NCBI RefSeq assembly: GCF_002015085.1
Contig: NZ_MUXW01000010.1
Coordinates: 1-41,833, forward strand
Reading direction: 5' to 3'
Length of the DNA stretch: 41,833 nucleotides
Source: Glaesserella parasuis
GTDB lineage: Bacteria > Pseudomonadota > Gammaproteobacteria > Enterobacterales > Pasteurellaceae
The notes under the pieces were generated by a model. The model worked only from the letters and a program-made list of their open reading frames with translations, had not been told where the DNA came from and made no database searches. How positions within the stretch are numbered: the first letter of the stretch is position 1; each line of letters begins with the position of its first letter. Positions 23,632 to 32,325 of this stretch are shown here, piece after piece. The position numbers were made by a program, and so were the translations under genes.

Positions 23632-24927
23632 ATGAATATTTTGATTATTGGCAACGGTGGTCGTGAACACGCATTGGCGTGGAAAGTTCGTCAATCACCT
23701 TTAGCGGAAAAGGTTTTTGTAGCGCCTGGAAATGCAGGAACAGCGCTTGAAGCAGGGATTGAAAATGTGGCAATTTCTGCAACGGATCTGACCGCTTTAG
23801 TCAATTTTGCCAAAGAAAATGAGGTGGGGCTAACCATTGTCGGACCTGAAGCACCTTTAGTTATCGGCGTTGTTGATGCATTCCGTGCCGCTGGATTAAA
23901 AATTTTTGGTCCAACTCAAGCTGCAGCTCAATTAGAAGGGTCAAAAGCCTTTGCCAAAGACTTTTTAGCTCACCACAACATTCCAACAGCAGAATATCAA
24001 ACCTTTACCGAAATTGAACCTGCCTTAGCCTATTTACACCAAAAAAATGCCCCGATTGTGATTAAAGCCGATGGTTTGGCGGCTGGTAAAGGAGTGATTG
24101 TTGCAATGACATTGGCGGAAGCTGAAGAAGCAGTGAAAGATATGCTTTCAGGAAATGCGTTTGGCGATGCTGGTAGCCGTGTTGTTATCGAAGAATTTTT
24201 AGCTGGCGAAGAAGCCAGTTTTATCGTGATGGTCGATGGTAAAAACGTCGAGCCAATGGCAACCAGTCAAGATCATAAACGAGTGGGTGAAGGCGATACA
24301 GGCTTAAATACAGGTGGAATGGGCGCTTATTCCCCTGCCCCTGTCGTCACTCCAGATGTTCATCAACGTGTGATGCAAGAAATTATTTATCCGACAGTGC
24401 GTGGTATGGCGAGTGAAAATAATGAATATACAGGTTTTCTCTATGCAGGCTTGATGATTATGCCAAATGGGCAACCTAAAGTGATTGAATTTAACTGCCG
24501 TTTTGGTGATCCTGAAACACAACCAATTATGATGCGATTGGAGTCGGATCTTGTTGAACTCTGTCTAAAAGCCTGTGACGGCAAGCTAAACGAGATACAA
24601 TCAAAATGGTGTGAACAAGCAGCGTTAGGGATTGTGCTGGCTGCCGAAGGTTATCCTGCAGATTATCGTCAAAATGATGAAATCACGGGAATTCCGACAG
24701 ATTGTTGTGCCGATAAAAAGGTCTTCCTCGCAGGTGTTAGCCAACAGAATGGGAAATTAGTCACAAAAGGGGGACGTGTACTGTGTGCCACCGCATTAGG
24801 TTCTACGGTATCTGACGCACAGCAAAAAGCCTTAAAACTTGCCGAACAGATCCAGTGGCAAGGGCGTTTTTACCGCCGAGATATTGGGTATCGTGCGATA
24901 CAGAGAGAGCAATGTAAAGTAGCGTGA
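23632..24927 (+). CDS. purD: Phosphoribosylamine-glycine ligase PurD (GAR synthetase)
   Basis: PurD joins glycine to phosphoribosylamine with ATP, the second step of purine synthesis. It has 431 residues and an ATP-grasp fold: MNILIIGNGGREHALAWK at the start, VIKADGLAAGKGVIVA, GGMGAYSPAPVV, and FNCRFGDPETQPIMMRLESD as the metal-binding signature. The start at 23632 follows CAGGGGAATTTCA; the longer frame back to 23587 covers the promoter region. purH, which often precedes purD, is absent, and the gene has its own PurR-controlled promoter. Confidence 0.96.
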   Translation: MNILIIGNGGREHALAWKVRQSPLAEKVFVAPGNAGTALEAGIENVAISATDLTALVNFAKENEVGLTIVGPEAPLVIGVVDAFRAAGLKIFGPTQAAAQLEGSKAFAKDFLAHHNIPTAEYQTFTEIEPALAYLHQKNAPIVIKADGLAAGKGVIVAMTLAEAEEAVKDMLSGNAFGDAGSRVVIEEFLAGEEASFIVMVDGKNVEPMATSQDHKRVGEGDTGLNTGGMGAYSPAPVVTPDVHQRVMQEIIYPTVRGMASENNEYTGFLYAGLMIMPNGQPKVIEFNCRFGDPETQPIMMRLESDLVELCLKACDGKLNEIQSKWCEQAALGIVLAAEGYPADYRQNDEITGIPTDCCADKKVFLAGVSQQNGKLVTKGGRVLCATALGSTVSDAQQKALKLAEQIQWQGRFYRRDIGYRAIQREQCKVA

Positions 24928-25013
24928 TGAAATAGGCGGTAGGTAATATCGACATTTTCATAACCATATATTGAGCTTACTCAAAGTTTTATCTGATTAA
25001 AAAGTTTACAATC

Positions 25014-25050
25014 ACCCATCGGTGAAATTTAACTGATGGGTTTTTGTGTT
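25014..25050 (+). terminator. Rho-independent terminator after purD
   Basis: ACCCATCGGT pairs with AACTGATGGGT-type sequence (10 pairs, one G-U) over an eight-base loop, followed by TTTTGTGTTT. It separates purD from the autotransporter gene at 25146. Confidence 0.85.
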
Positions 25051-25145
25051 TCTCATCGTTAATCAATGAGCTATTATAAAAGTATTCAGATTTTTCCTAC
25101 CAGTATAATTTCAGTATTCTTTCCATAAATTTAAAGGAGATCATA

Positions 25146-27710
25146 ATGAAGCCTTATTTTTCGAAGGCCTTGATAACTGCTCTACTTTCATCCTCTGTTA
25201 ATGTTTTGGCAGACGATGTCTACTGGGCAAGTGGAGTTGATAAGCAAAAAGGTTGGACTGCTGATTTTCAATATCCTAACCAATGCTGGGGAGCTGTTGC
25301 AGGAAATATGCTTGGTTGGTGGAAAAGAGAATTAAAAACCCCTGTTTTATTTAATCCCAATACACCAAACGATAATAAGGAGATTTCAAAATGGTTAAAT
25401 AAGAAATATCCAAACATACAGGGAGGATTATACCCATTTCGTGGAATGGAATATTTCTTTGAGGATTTTGCTCCCACTGTTAAGTTATATGAAACTCATA
25501 ATACGAAAACTTCTTATGAGGCACAGCGTGGGCCAACAAAAATCAGTGGTGGTCCATTTTGGACTGAGCGTTACGACTCTAATGCAGCTTTAGTTACAAA
25601 ATCATTGGTTGAAAACTTCAAAACTGGAAACGTTGTTGCCGCGCTAACATCATGGACACATACTGTGACTTTATGGGGCATTGAGGTAGATGAAAAAACT
25701 GGCAAAATTAAAAAAGGTTATATCAGTGACTCTGTAGCAGATCAGGCAGGAAACCTTAAAATGGTTGAGGTGACAGGGGATTATGTACTTGATAATAAAG
25801 GTAATGAAATTTTTCGTTTTCTTTATAGTTACTATGTTCCAAATGGAAATAAATATGTCACCGATGTGTACGATATTTACAGCATTACTTATGTGAGTAT
25901 TGATGAAACGCGAAATAATGGTACTTATAAAGACACCACTAACCGAGAGGATTGTAAATTAAGTTTAGCTCCGGGAGCTGATGCTAGTTATTGTGGTATT
26001 AGTAACAGTACAACAACGACTACTGCAACTGAAAATAATAGTTCAACCAATACAGAGACAGTAGCTGAGAATACTAACGAAGCGAGTACAGTCACGACAG
26101 AACCAGCTCCAGAAGAAACAGATGTAGATGCTCAATCATCAAATACAGAGACATCGGAAACAGAGACTGTAAGTGAAGTCCCTCCAACAGAAGAAGCTGT
26201 TGCAGAAAATAACGAGCAAATCGCTACATCAAACACTGAAACCACAGTGTCAGAAGAAAATAGCAGTGAAATCACTTCAACAGACAGCTCTGCGTCAAAT
26301 GCAGAAACCGTAGTGCTAGAAACGGAAAATACACCAAGCACTCCAGCTAATGAAAATAGCGATGAGCCAAGTGTAGATAATACTGCTCAGCCAGCAGTAG
26401 AAACGCCAGTTGTTGCTACTGAAGATGCTAAGCCAACAGCAGAAGCAGTTGCAGAAACAAGCGAGCAACCGACCGCTGTGCCAACTCCTGAAGTTGCAGA
26501 GCCAGCACCTGAGCCTACTCCAAGCCTAGCTTCAACTGAAACAGCGACTGTAAGCGAGGTTAAACCAACAGAACCAGAAACCGCAGAACGTCTAGCGGTG
26601 AAATCATTAAAAGAAGCTATTGCTAATTATCAAGAGCTAAGTTTTGTAACCGCTCGTGTCGGTGATGTAACTCGTTACCTAATTCAAAGAGAAGGTATTG
26701 ATATTGCTTTAATTGATCCAAATAGCAAGCAGATTTTGGTGAACAATACGGGCTTGGTGAACTATGATTTAGCTCAAGACCAAAATGGAAATATCCATAT
26801 CACGAAATCACCAAATCAAGCTGCGATCAAAGAAGCTAATGAACTTACTTCATTGCATACTGATCTTAACCACGTTGAAATGAACAATCTCAATAAGAGA
26901 ATGGGAGAGTTGCGTGGCATTGACGCCAATGCAGGCGTATGGGCTAGAGTATTAGGCGGTAAAGGCAGTAGCGATAGCTATAAGCATAAATTTACCCATA
27001 TTCAGACAGGTTTTGATAAACAAAGCCACCTTTCAAATGCAGAGTTATTTACTGGGGTAACGGTGACGCATACTTCAACAGACATTGAAGGAAAAATCGG
27101 CTCAACGAACGGCGATGTAAAATCTATCGGTGCAGGCGTTTATGCGACAGCGTTATTTGATAACGGCTTTTATCTTGATACCATCGCTAAATATGTCAAA
27201 AATAACCATAAATTTGACTACGCATTTAAAGAAATGAAGTTAGATTTTAAATCTCAACGATATAACACCCATTCATTCTATTTGGGTGGTGAAGTTGGCT
27301 ATAGATTTAACTTAGGTTCAGGTTATGTTGAACCACAAGCGGAAGTGATTTATGTCAAAAATAGCCAAGCTAATTTAGCTGATAACGGACATAAATTAAC
27401 CATAAAAGTCTCAAATGGACTGGTTGGTCGTTTGGGTGTGAATGCAGGTAAAACTTTTGAAATTGGACAGAGCAAAGCGACCGCTTGGGCTGGCATTGGC
27501 TATCAATGGGATATTGCAAAACGCAATGAAATTTTGGTAGATGGTATAAGTGCTAGCAATAGCAAAAAAGATGCCAGAATGTTGATGGACTTGGGGCTTA
27601 ATATCAGAGCTAATGATAAGTTAAGTATAGGCTTGAGTTTAGAAGGCTCTGCATTTGGAAAATATAATACGGATTTATCTGTTAATTCCAATGTAAGATA
27701 CTCGTTCTAA
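25146..27710 (+). CDS. IdeS-like cysteine protease autotransporter, copy 2 (intact)
   Basis: This 854-residue autotransporter has a signal peptide at 1-22 (cut after VLA), a protease passenger at about 25-260, a T/E/P-rich linker at about 282-485, a 60-residue module, a helix and an outer-membrane beta-barrel ending NSNVRYSF. Passenger motifs align with IdeS/Mac of streptococci (peptidase C66): QCWGAVAGNMLGWW with Cys47 (IdeS LLCGAATAGNMLHWW), THTVTLWGIEVD with His172 (IdeS NHVINLWGADFD) and GYISDS with Asp195 (IdeS YVTDSD); RGPTKISGG matches the NHGPTPV region. Cys270 and Cys283 may form a disulfide. IdeS cleaves IgG in the hinge; whether this enzyme does so, and of which host, is inference. 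The start follows AAAGGAGATCATA. The last 311 residues match copy 1 almost exactly. Confidence 0.88.
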   Translation: MKPYFSKALITALLSSSVNVLADDVYWASGVDKQKGWTADFQYPNQCWGAVAGNMLGWWKRELKTPVLFNPNTPNDNKEISKWLNKKYPNIQGGLYPFRGMEYFFEDFAPTVKLYETHNTKTSYEAQRGPTKISGGPFWTERYDSNAALVTKSLVENFKTGNVVAALTSWTHTVTLWGIEVDEKTGKIKKGYISDSVADQAGNLKMVEVTGDYVLDNKGNEIFRFLYSYYVPNGNKYVTDVYDIYSITYVSIDETRNNGTYKDTTNREDCKLSLAPGADASYCGISNSTTTTTATENNSSTNTETVAENTNEASTVTTEPAPEETDVDAQSSNTETSETETVSEVPPTEEAVAENNEQIATSNTETTVSEENSSEITSTDSSASNAETVVLETENTPSTPANENSDEPSVDNTAQPAVETPVVATEDAKPTAEAVAETSEQPTAVPTPEVAEPAPEPTPSLASTETATVSEVKPTEPETAERLAVKSLKEAIANYQELSFVTARVGDVTRYLIQREGIDIALIDPNSKQILVNNTGLVNYDLAQDQNGNIHITKSPNQAAIKEANELTSLHTDLNHVEMNNLNKRMGELRGIDANAGVWARVLGGKGSSDSYKHKFTHIQTGFDKQSHLSNAELFTGVTVTHTSTDIEGKIGSTNGDVKSIGAGVYATALFDNGFYLDTIAKYVKNNHKFDYAFKEMKLDFKSQRYNTHSFYLGGEVGYRFNLGSGYVEPQAEVIYVKNSQANLADNGHKLTIKVSNGLVGRLGVNAGKTFEIGQSKATAWAGIGYQWDIAKRNEILVDGISASNSKKDARMLMDLGLNIRANDKLSIGLSLEGSAFGKYNTDLSVNSNVRYSF

Positions 27711-27801
27711 CATCAATATAGGGTAATTTAAGAAGATCAAACTTAACTAACTATGTCCCAAGTAATTGGCATATGTTAGCTTGGGTTTGATCTTTTGTTT
27801 T
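26775..27801. repeat. Inverted repeat copy B: autotransporter barrel plus terminator (1027 bp)
   Basis: Reverse-complement partner of 19574-20600. It begins at codon 544 of the intact autotransporter and ends just after its terminator. Between the two copies lie 6174 bases holding both passenger regions, proA and purD. Homologous recombination between the copies would invert that segment and leave each passenger joined to a functional barrel. Confidence 0.93.
27733..27801 (+). terminator. Terminator of autotransporter copy 2
   Basis: AAGATCAAAC (27733-27742) pairs with GTTTGATCTT (27785-27794), with an inner CCCAAG/CTTGGG stem, followed by TTGTTTT. Same element as the copy 1 terminator. Confidence 0.82.
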
Positions 27802-27916
27802 ATCACAGGCAGAGTTTTGGTTTAATCAGATTTCTAATGAATGTAAAGGCAAAGCTATATTTTGCCCCTGATTTCAAGTAGAATACCCCCTAATTTTTGT
27901 CAGAAAAGGAATGTAT

Positions 27917-29588
27917 ATGTCCACGCAATTTGTTTACACTATGCACCGTGTCGGAAAAGTCGTTCCGCCGAAGCGTCATATTTTGAAAGACATCTCATTG
28001 AGCTTCTTTCCAGGGGGCTAAAATCGGGGTGTTAGGTTTAAATGGTGCAGGTAAATCCACCCTGTTACGCATTATGGCTGGGATCGATAAAGAGATCGAA
28101 GGTGAAGCTCGTCCACAACCAGGGATCAAAATCGGTTATCTTCCGCAAGAGCCGAAATTAGAGCCACAGCAAACCGTGCGTGAAGCCATTGAAGAAGCGG
28201 TTTCAGAAGTGAAAAATGCACTTACTCGTTTAGATGAAGTTTATGCAGCGTATGCCGATGAAAATGCGGATTTCGATAAACTTGCGGCTGAACAAGCACA
28301 ATTAGAAGCGATTATTCAAGCTCACGATGGTCATAATTTAGATAACCAGTTAGAACGTGCAGCAGATGCGTTACGTTTGCCAGATTGGGACGCTAAAATC
28401 GAACATCTTTCAGGGGGCGAACGCCGCCGTGTGGCACTTTGCCGTTTGTTGCTCGAAAAACCGGATATGTTGTTATTAGACGAGCCGACCAACCACTTAG
28501 ACGCGGAGTCGGTGGCGTGGTTAGAACGTTTCTTACACGACTACGAAGGTACTGTGGTGGCAATTACCCACGACCGTTACTTCTTAGATAACGTGGCAGG
28601 CTGGATCTTAGAGCTTGACCGTGGTGAAGGTATTCCTTGGGAAGGTAACTACTCATCTTGGTTAGAGCAAAAAGAGAAACGTTTAGAGCAAGAACAAGCG
28701 GCGGAAAATGCTCGTCAAAAATCCATTGCTAAAGAGTTGGAGTGGGTACGTCAAAATCCGAAAGGTCGTCAGGCGAAAAGCAAGGCGCGTATGGCACGCT
28801 TTGAAGAGCTTAACTCAGGCGAATATCAAAAACGTAACGAAACCAACGAACTCTTTATTCCACCTGGTCCACGTTTAGGGGATAAAGTGATTGAAGTGAG
28901 CAATCTAACCAAATCTTACGGCGACCGCACTTTAATTGATGATTTATCTTTCAGCATTCCGAAAGGGGCGATTGTGGGGATCATCGGGGCGAACGGTGCA
29001 GGTAAATCAACCTTATTCCGTATGCTTTCAGGTCAAGAACAGCCAGATAGCGGTTCAATCGTGATGGGAGAAACGGTGGTGCTTGCCTCTGTGGAACAGT
29101 TCCGTGATGCAATGGACGACAAAAAAACCGTATGGGAAGAAGTCTCAAACGGACAAGATATTTTAACCATCGGCAACTTTGAAATTCCAAGTCGTGCTTA
29201 TGTTGGTCGCTTTAACTTCAAAGGCGTAGATCAACAAAAACGTGTCGGCGAATTATCAGGCGGTGAGCGTGGTCGTTTACACCTTGCGAAATTGTTACAA
29301 GCGGGCGGAAACGTCTTATTATTAGACGAACCAACCAACGACCTTGATGTGGAAACCTTACGTGCGTTAGAAAATGCGATCTTAGAATTCCCAGGCTGTG
29401 CAATGGTTATCTCGCACGACCGTTGGTTCTTAGACCGTATCGCAACTCACATTTTAGATTACGGTGATGAAGGTAAAGTCACTTTCTACGAAGGTAACTT
29501 CTCAGACTACGAAGAGTGGAAAAAGAAAACCTTTGGTGCAGAAGCTACACAGCCACATCGTATGAAATATAAGCGTATTGCGAAGTAA
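27917..29588 (+). pseudogene. ettA: Energy-dependent translational throttle protein EttA, with a one-base frameshift
   Basis: EttA is an ABC-F protein that binds the ribosomal E site and gates the first elongation step according to ATP/ADP. From the ATG at 27917 (behind AAAGGAATGTAT) the frame reads MSTQFVYTMHRVGKVVPPKR and on to SLSFFPGG, then stops at 28019. Dropping one G from the run of five at 28013-28017 gives FFPGAKIGVLGLNGAGKST and an open frame to 29588, 556 residues in all (E. coli 555). The remainder is normal: two Walker A motifs (GLNGAGKST, GANGAGKST), signatures LSGGERRRVALCR and LSGGERGRLHLAK, and the C-terminus MKYKRIAK. The change is either a sequencing error in a homopolymer or a real disruption; the rest shows no decay. 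Confidence 0.88.
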
Positions 29589-29598
29589 TAGTCAAATC

Positions 29599-29638
29599 AG
29601 CCATATCTTTTATGGCTGGATGTGGCTATGTTTTTTTA
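29599..29638 (+). terminator. Terminator after ettA
   Basis: AGCCATA (29599-29605) can pair with TATGGCT (29611-29617) or with TGTGGCT (29621-29627); the second pairing is close to a run of seven T (29631-29637). Likely an intrinsic terminator between ettA and gor. Confidence 0.6.
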
Positions 29639-29684
29639 ATGTGTGTTATGGATATGAAATAAAGATAATTTTAAGGAGCCTTTT

Positions 29685-31055
29685 ATGACCAAACATTACG
29701 ACTATATCGCTATTGGCGGCGGTAGCGGCGGCATTGCTTCTATTAACCGAGCGGCAAGTTATGGTAAAAAATGTGCCATTATCGAAGCAAAACACCTAGG
29801 CGGAACTTGCGTAAACGTAGGCTGTGTGCCAAAAAAAGTGATGTTCTATGGTGCTCAAATTGCTGAAGCGATCAATTGCTATGCACCAGATTACGGCTTT
29901 GATGTGACGATCAATCGTTTTGATTACCGTAAATTAGTCGAAAACCGTCAAGCCTATATCGGACGTATTCATACCTCTTACAATAACGTTTTAGCTAGAA
30001 ACAATGTCGATGTTATTCGTGGGTTTGCAAAATTCGTGAATAAGAATACCGTTGAAGTTGCCTTGGCAGACGGTGGCGTAGAGAAAATCACGGCAGATCA
30101 TATTTTAATTGCAACGGGAGGTCGTCCAAGTCGCCCTGCGATTAAAGGGGCTGAATATGGCATTGATTCTGAAGGTGTTTTTGCCTTAGATGATGTACCA
30201 AAACGTGTGGCGGTTGTGGGGGCTGGTTACATTGCGGTGGAACTTGCAGGCGTATTAAACAGCTTAGGGGCAGAAACCCATTTATTCGTTCGCCAACACG
30301 CCCCTTTGCGTACTTTCGATCCACTTATTGTGGAAACTTTATTAGAAGTGATGAACCAAGATGGTATTCAACTTCATACTCACGCTATTCCACAAGAAGT
30401 CGTTAAAAATGCTGATGGCTCTTTAACGTTAAAATTGGAAAATGCTGAAGAACAAAGCGTAGATTGCTTGGTATGGGCGATTGGTCGTGAACCAGCAACA
30501 GACGTGATTAACCTTGACGCTGCAGGTGTAGCAACAAATGAACGTGGCTTTGTGAAGGTGGATAAATTCCAAAATACCAACGTCGAAGGCATCTATGCCG
30601 TAGGCGATATTATTGAAGGTGGAATTGAATTAACCCCTGTTGCCGTTGCCGCAGGTCGCCGTTTATCAGAGCGTTTATTCAACAATAGGCTAAATGAACA
30701 TTTGGATTACAACCTTGTTCCAACGGTAGTTTTTAGCCATCCGCCGATTGGTACTATTGGTTTAACAGAGCCAAAAGCGGTTGAGCAATACGGTGCGGAA
30801 AATGTGAAAGTTTATAAATCTTCATTCACCCCAATGTACAGTGCCGTAACACAACACCGCCAACCTTGCCGAATGAAATTAGTTTGTGTCGGCAAGGAAG
30901 AAAAAATTGTTGGCTTACACGGCATTGGCTTTGGTGTTGATGAAATGATGCAAGGTTTTGCCGTTGCAATCAAAATGGGGGCAACCAAAGCTGATTTTGA
31001 TAACACAGTCTCCATTCACCCAACAGGCTCGGAAGAGTTTGTGACAATGCGTTGA
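29685..31055 (+). CDS. gor: Glutathione reductase
   Basis: This FAD- and NADPH-dependent enzyme keeps glutathione reduced. It has 456 residues. The FAD loop is GGGSGG (11-16) and the redox disulfide Cys42-Cys47 lies in GGTCVNVGCVPKKVMFYG. The NADPH domain has VVGAGYIAVELAGVL with the two arginines of LFVRQHAPLRTFDP that select NADPH. The C-terminal HPTGSEEFVTMR carries the catalytic histidine. These details separate it from lipoamide and mercuric reductases. The start follows TTAAGGAGCCTTTT. The small lipoprotein gene behind it (22 bases) may be cotranscribed. Confidence 0.96.
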   Translation: MTKHYDYIAIGGGSGGIASINRAASYGKKCAIIEAKHLGGTCVNVGCVPKKVMFYGAQIAEAINCYAPDYGFDVTINRFDYRKLVENRQAYIGRIHTSYNNVLARNNVDVIRGFAKFVNKNTVEVALADGGVEKITADHILIATGGRPSRPAIKGAEYGIDSEGVFALDDVPKRVAVVGAGYIAVELAGVLNSLGAETHLFVRQHAPLRTFDPLIVETLLEVMNQDGIQLHTHAIPQEVVKNADGSLTLKLENAEEQSVDCLVWAIGREPATDVINLDAAGVATNERGFVKVDKFQNTNVEGIYAVGDIIEGGIELTPVAVAAGRRLSERLFNNRLNEHLDYNLVPTVVFSHPPIGTIGLTEPKAVEQYGAENVKVYKSSFTPMYSAVTQHRQPCRMKLVCVGKEEKIVGLHGIGFGVDEMMQGFAVAIKMGATKADFDNTVSIHPTGSEEFVTMR

Positions 31056-31077
31056 TTTTTATTTAAGGATATTTTTT

Positions 31078-31680
31078 ATGAATAAACTATTATTAATTTT
31101 TATTGCTATATTTTCTGTAACTGCCTGCTTTGAACAACCTAAGAAGGATATTATTCAAGAAAAGGGAGAAGATAAAGCTGATGTAGAAGGACTAAAAGCG
31201 GAAGATTCAAAAGTTGAGTCGCCAAAAGTTGAGGCATCAAAAGTTGAGTCACCAAAAGTTGAATCTCTAAAATCTGAGGTCTCAGAAGCGGGAGCTTCCC
31301 AAGTAAAAATTCCTGATTCTAAGAAGGATATAACGGAGACCTCCTCATCAGATGAAAAGGCTGAAGCTAGACAATCTATTTCAGTTCAAAATGAACAGGC
31401 TTCTGTTGTGGATAGCAATAATGAAAATTCATTATTGGCGCAAGATATCAATGAGTCAGAATCTCAGAAATCTAGTAAACCTAAATCGTTACAATATAGT
31501 ATAAATAGACATCAAGAATCTTCGGGGCTATCCCCAGAAGAGGCTAGAGTAGGTTATCAAGACACTCTATCAGATGAGGGAATTCTCTATCTAAAAATGC
31601 AATGCCGTTATCCTCTTATGTCTGAGCAAGAGATTATTAATTTTGGTTGTGGGACAAAAGAAGTAAAAGTAGCAGAATAG
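31078..31680 (+). CDS. Hypothetical lipoprotein with pentapeptide repeats
   Basis: The 200-residue predicted lipoprotein has signal peptide MNKLLLIFIAIFSVTAC, lipobox VTAC with Cys17. The mature part is hydrophilic, rich in E/K/S/D and probably disordered through residue 145, including four degenerate KVESP-type repeats near residues 44-63. A short C-terminal region (about 146-200) looks folded, with ESSGLSPEEARVGYQDT and two cysteines (QCRYPLMSEQEIINFGCG). I do not recognise the family. The start follows TAAGGATATTTTTT. It follows gor closely. Confidence 0.7.
   Translation: MNKLLLIFIAIFSVTACFEQPKKDIIQEKGEDKADVEGLKAEDSKVESPKVEASKVESPKVESLKSEVSEAGASQVKIPDSKKDITETSSSDEKAEARQSISVQNEQASVVDSNNENSLLAQDINESESQKSSKPKSLQYSINRHQESSGLSPEEARVGYQDTLSDEGILYLKMQCRYPLMSEQEIINFGCGTKEVKVAE
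31209..31268 (+). repeat. 15-base tandem repeat, four degenerate units
   Basis: Units of the form AAAAGTTGAGTCNCC at 31209, 31224, 31239 and 31254 encode KVESP, KVEAS, KVESP and KVESL; a further, weaker unit follows. The unit is a multiple of three, so copy-number change would alter the length of the lipoprotein tether without breaking the frame. Confidence 0.8.
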
Positions 31681-31681
31681 T

Positions 31682-31698
31682 TTAATTGCAACAATTAA
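31682..31698. terminator. Weak hairpin between convergent lipoprotein and queE genes
   Basis: TTAATTG and CAATTAA form a perfect seven-pair, A/T-rich stem over CAA. It is followed by GCGTTTTC on the plus strand. It may serve both convergent units, but it is weak. Confidence 0.35.
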
Positions 31699-31710
31699 GC
31701 GTTTTCAGTA

Positions 31711-32325
31711 TTACTCAATCCCAGCCATCTTATGCGTCTGAATACTTAACTGCCAACGGGGTTTGTTCGGACGCTGGTTAAGTTTTCCTAGTTGGGTGAT
31801 GGTTTCTAACATATTCATCACCCCATTTTCTTCACAAGGGGAAAGGTAGTAACGCTCTGCTTTGATGGTGCTTTCTATCTGCTCACAAAACGCCAGTACA
31901 TCACCGTCTACCACAATTCTCACTTCATTAGCAAAGGGAATGTGATGTTTCAAATAATTCTTCTGATATAACCGCTTGGGGCTAGTGGCGATATAGTCAA
32001 TTTGTGGCGGAACAGGTTTTAAGCCATTAGTTTCTATCGCAATAAAATAACCTGCTGCTTTCAAGGTATCGAGCAGATACGCTAAATCGGGCTGAATTGT
32101 CGGTTCGCCCCCTGTAATAATGATGTTCTTTGCGGAAAAACCTTTGACCACTTGCATAATATCTGCAAGGGTTTTGGTTTCGTATTGGTTGTAATTGGTA
32201 TCGCACCAAGGGCAAGCGAGATTGCATTTACCAAAGCGGATAAAAATACTCGGCATACCCGTGTTGAACCCTTCGCCTTGAAGGGTTTCAAAGATTTCGA
32301 CAATTCGGTATTCTGGATTTTTCAT
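31711..32325 (-). CDS. queE: 7-carboxy-7-deazaguanine synthase QueE
   Basis: This radical-SAM enzyme contracts the ring of 6-carboxytetrahydropterin to 7-carboxy-7-deazaguanine on the way to preQ0 and queuosine. The iron-sulfur cluster cysteines are Cys34, Cys38 and Cys41 in GKCNLACPWCDTNY (C-x3-C-x2-C); IFETLQGEGFNTGMPSIFIR is the QueE N-terminal signature and IIITGGEPTIQPDL the SAM-binding GGEP motif. At 204 residues it is a compact form. Its ATG overlaps the queD stop (TAATG). Last gene of queC-queD-queE. Confidence 0.94.
   Translation of the reverse strand: MKNPEYRIVEIFETLQGEGFNTGMPSIFIRFGKCNLACPWCDTNYNQYETKTLADIMQVVKGFSAKNIIITGGEPTIQPDLAYLLDTLKAAGYFIAIETNGLKPVPPQIDYIATSPKRLYQKNYLKHHIPFANEVRIVVDGDVLAFCEQIESTIKAERYYLSPCEENGVMNMLETITQLGKLNQRPNKPRWQLSIQTHKMAGIE

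Noticed and set aside
19480..27916. Insertion sequence or phage borne origin of the autotransporter pair
   Set aside because: No transposase, integrase, terminal repeats or target duplications were seen around the repeats; both copies sit among housekeeping genes.
28013..28021. Programmed ribosomal frameshift in ettA
   Set aside because: Homologues known to me are read in one frame and there is no recognisable stimulator. A mutation or sequencing error in the G run is simpler.
28029..29588. Separate ABC ATPase gene starting at the GTG at 28029
   Set aside because: It is the rest of ettA after a one-base frameshift. The conserved N-terminal 34 residues lie just upstream with a good ribosome binding site.
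31209..31268. Phase-variation repeat in the lipoprotein
   Set aside because: The unit is 15 bases, a multiple of three, so copy changes cannot switch the frame.
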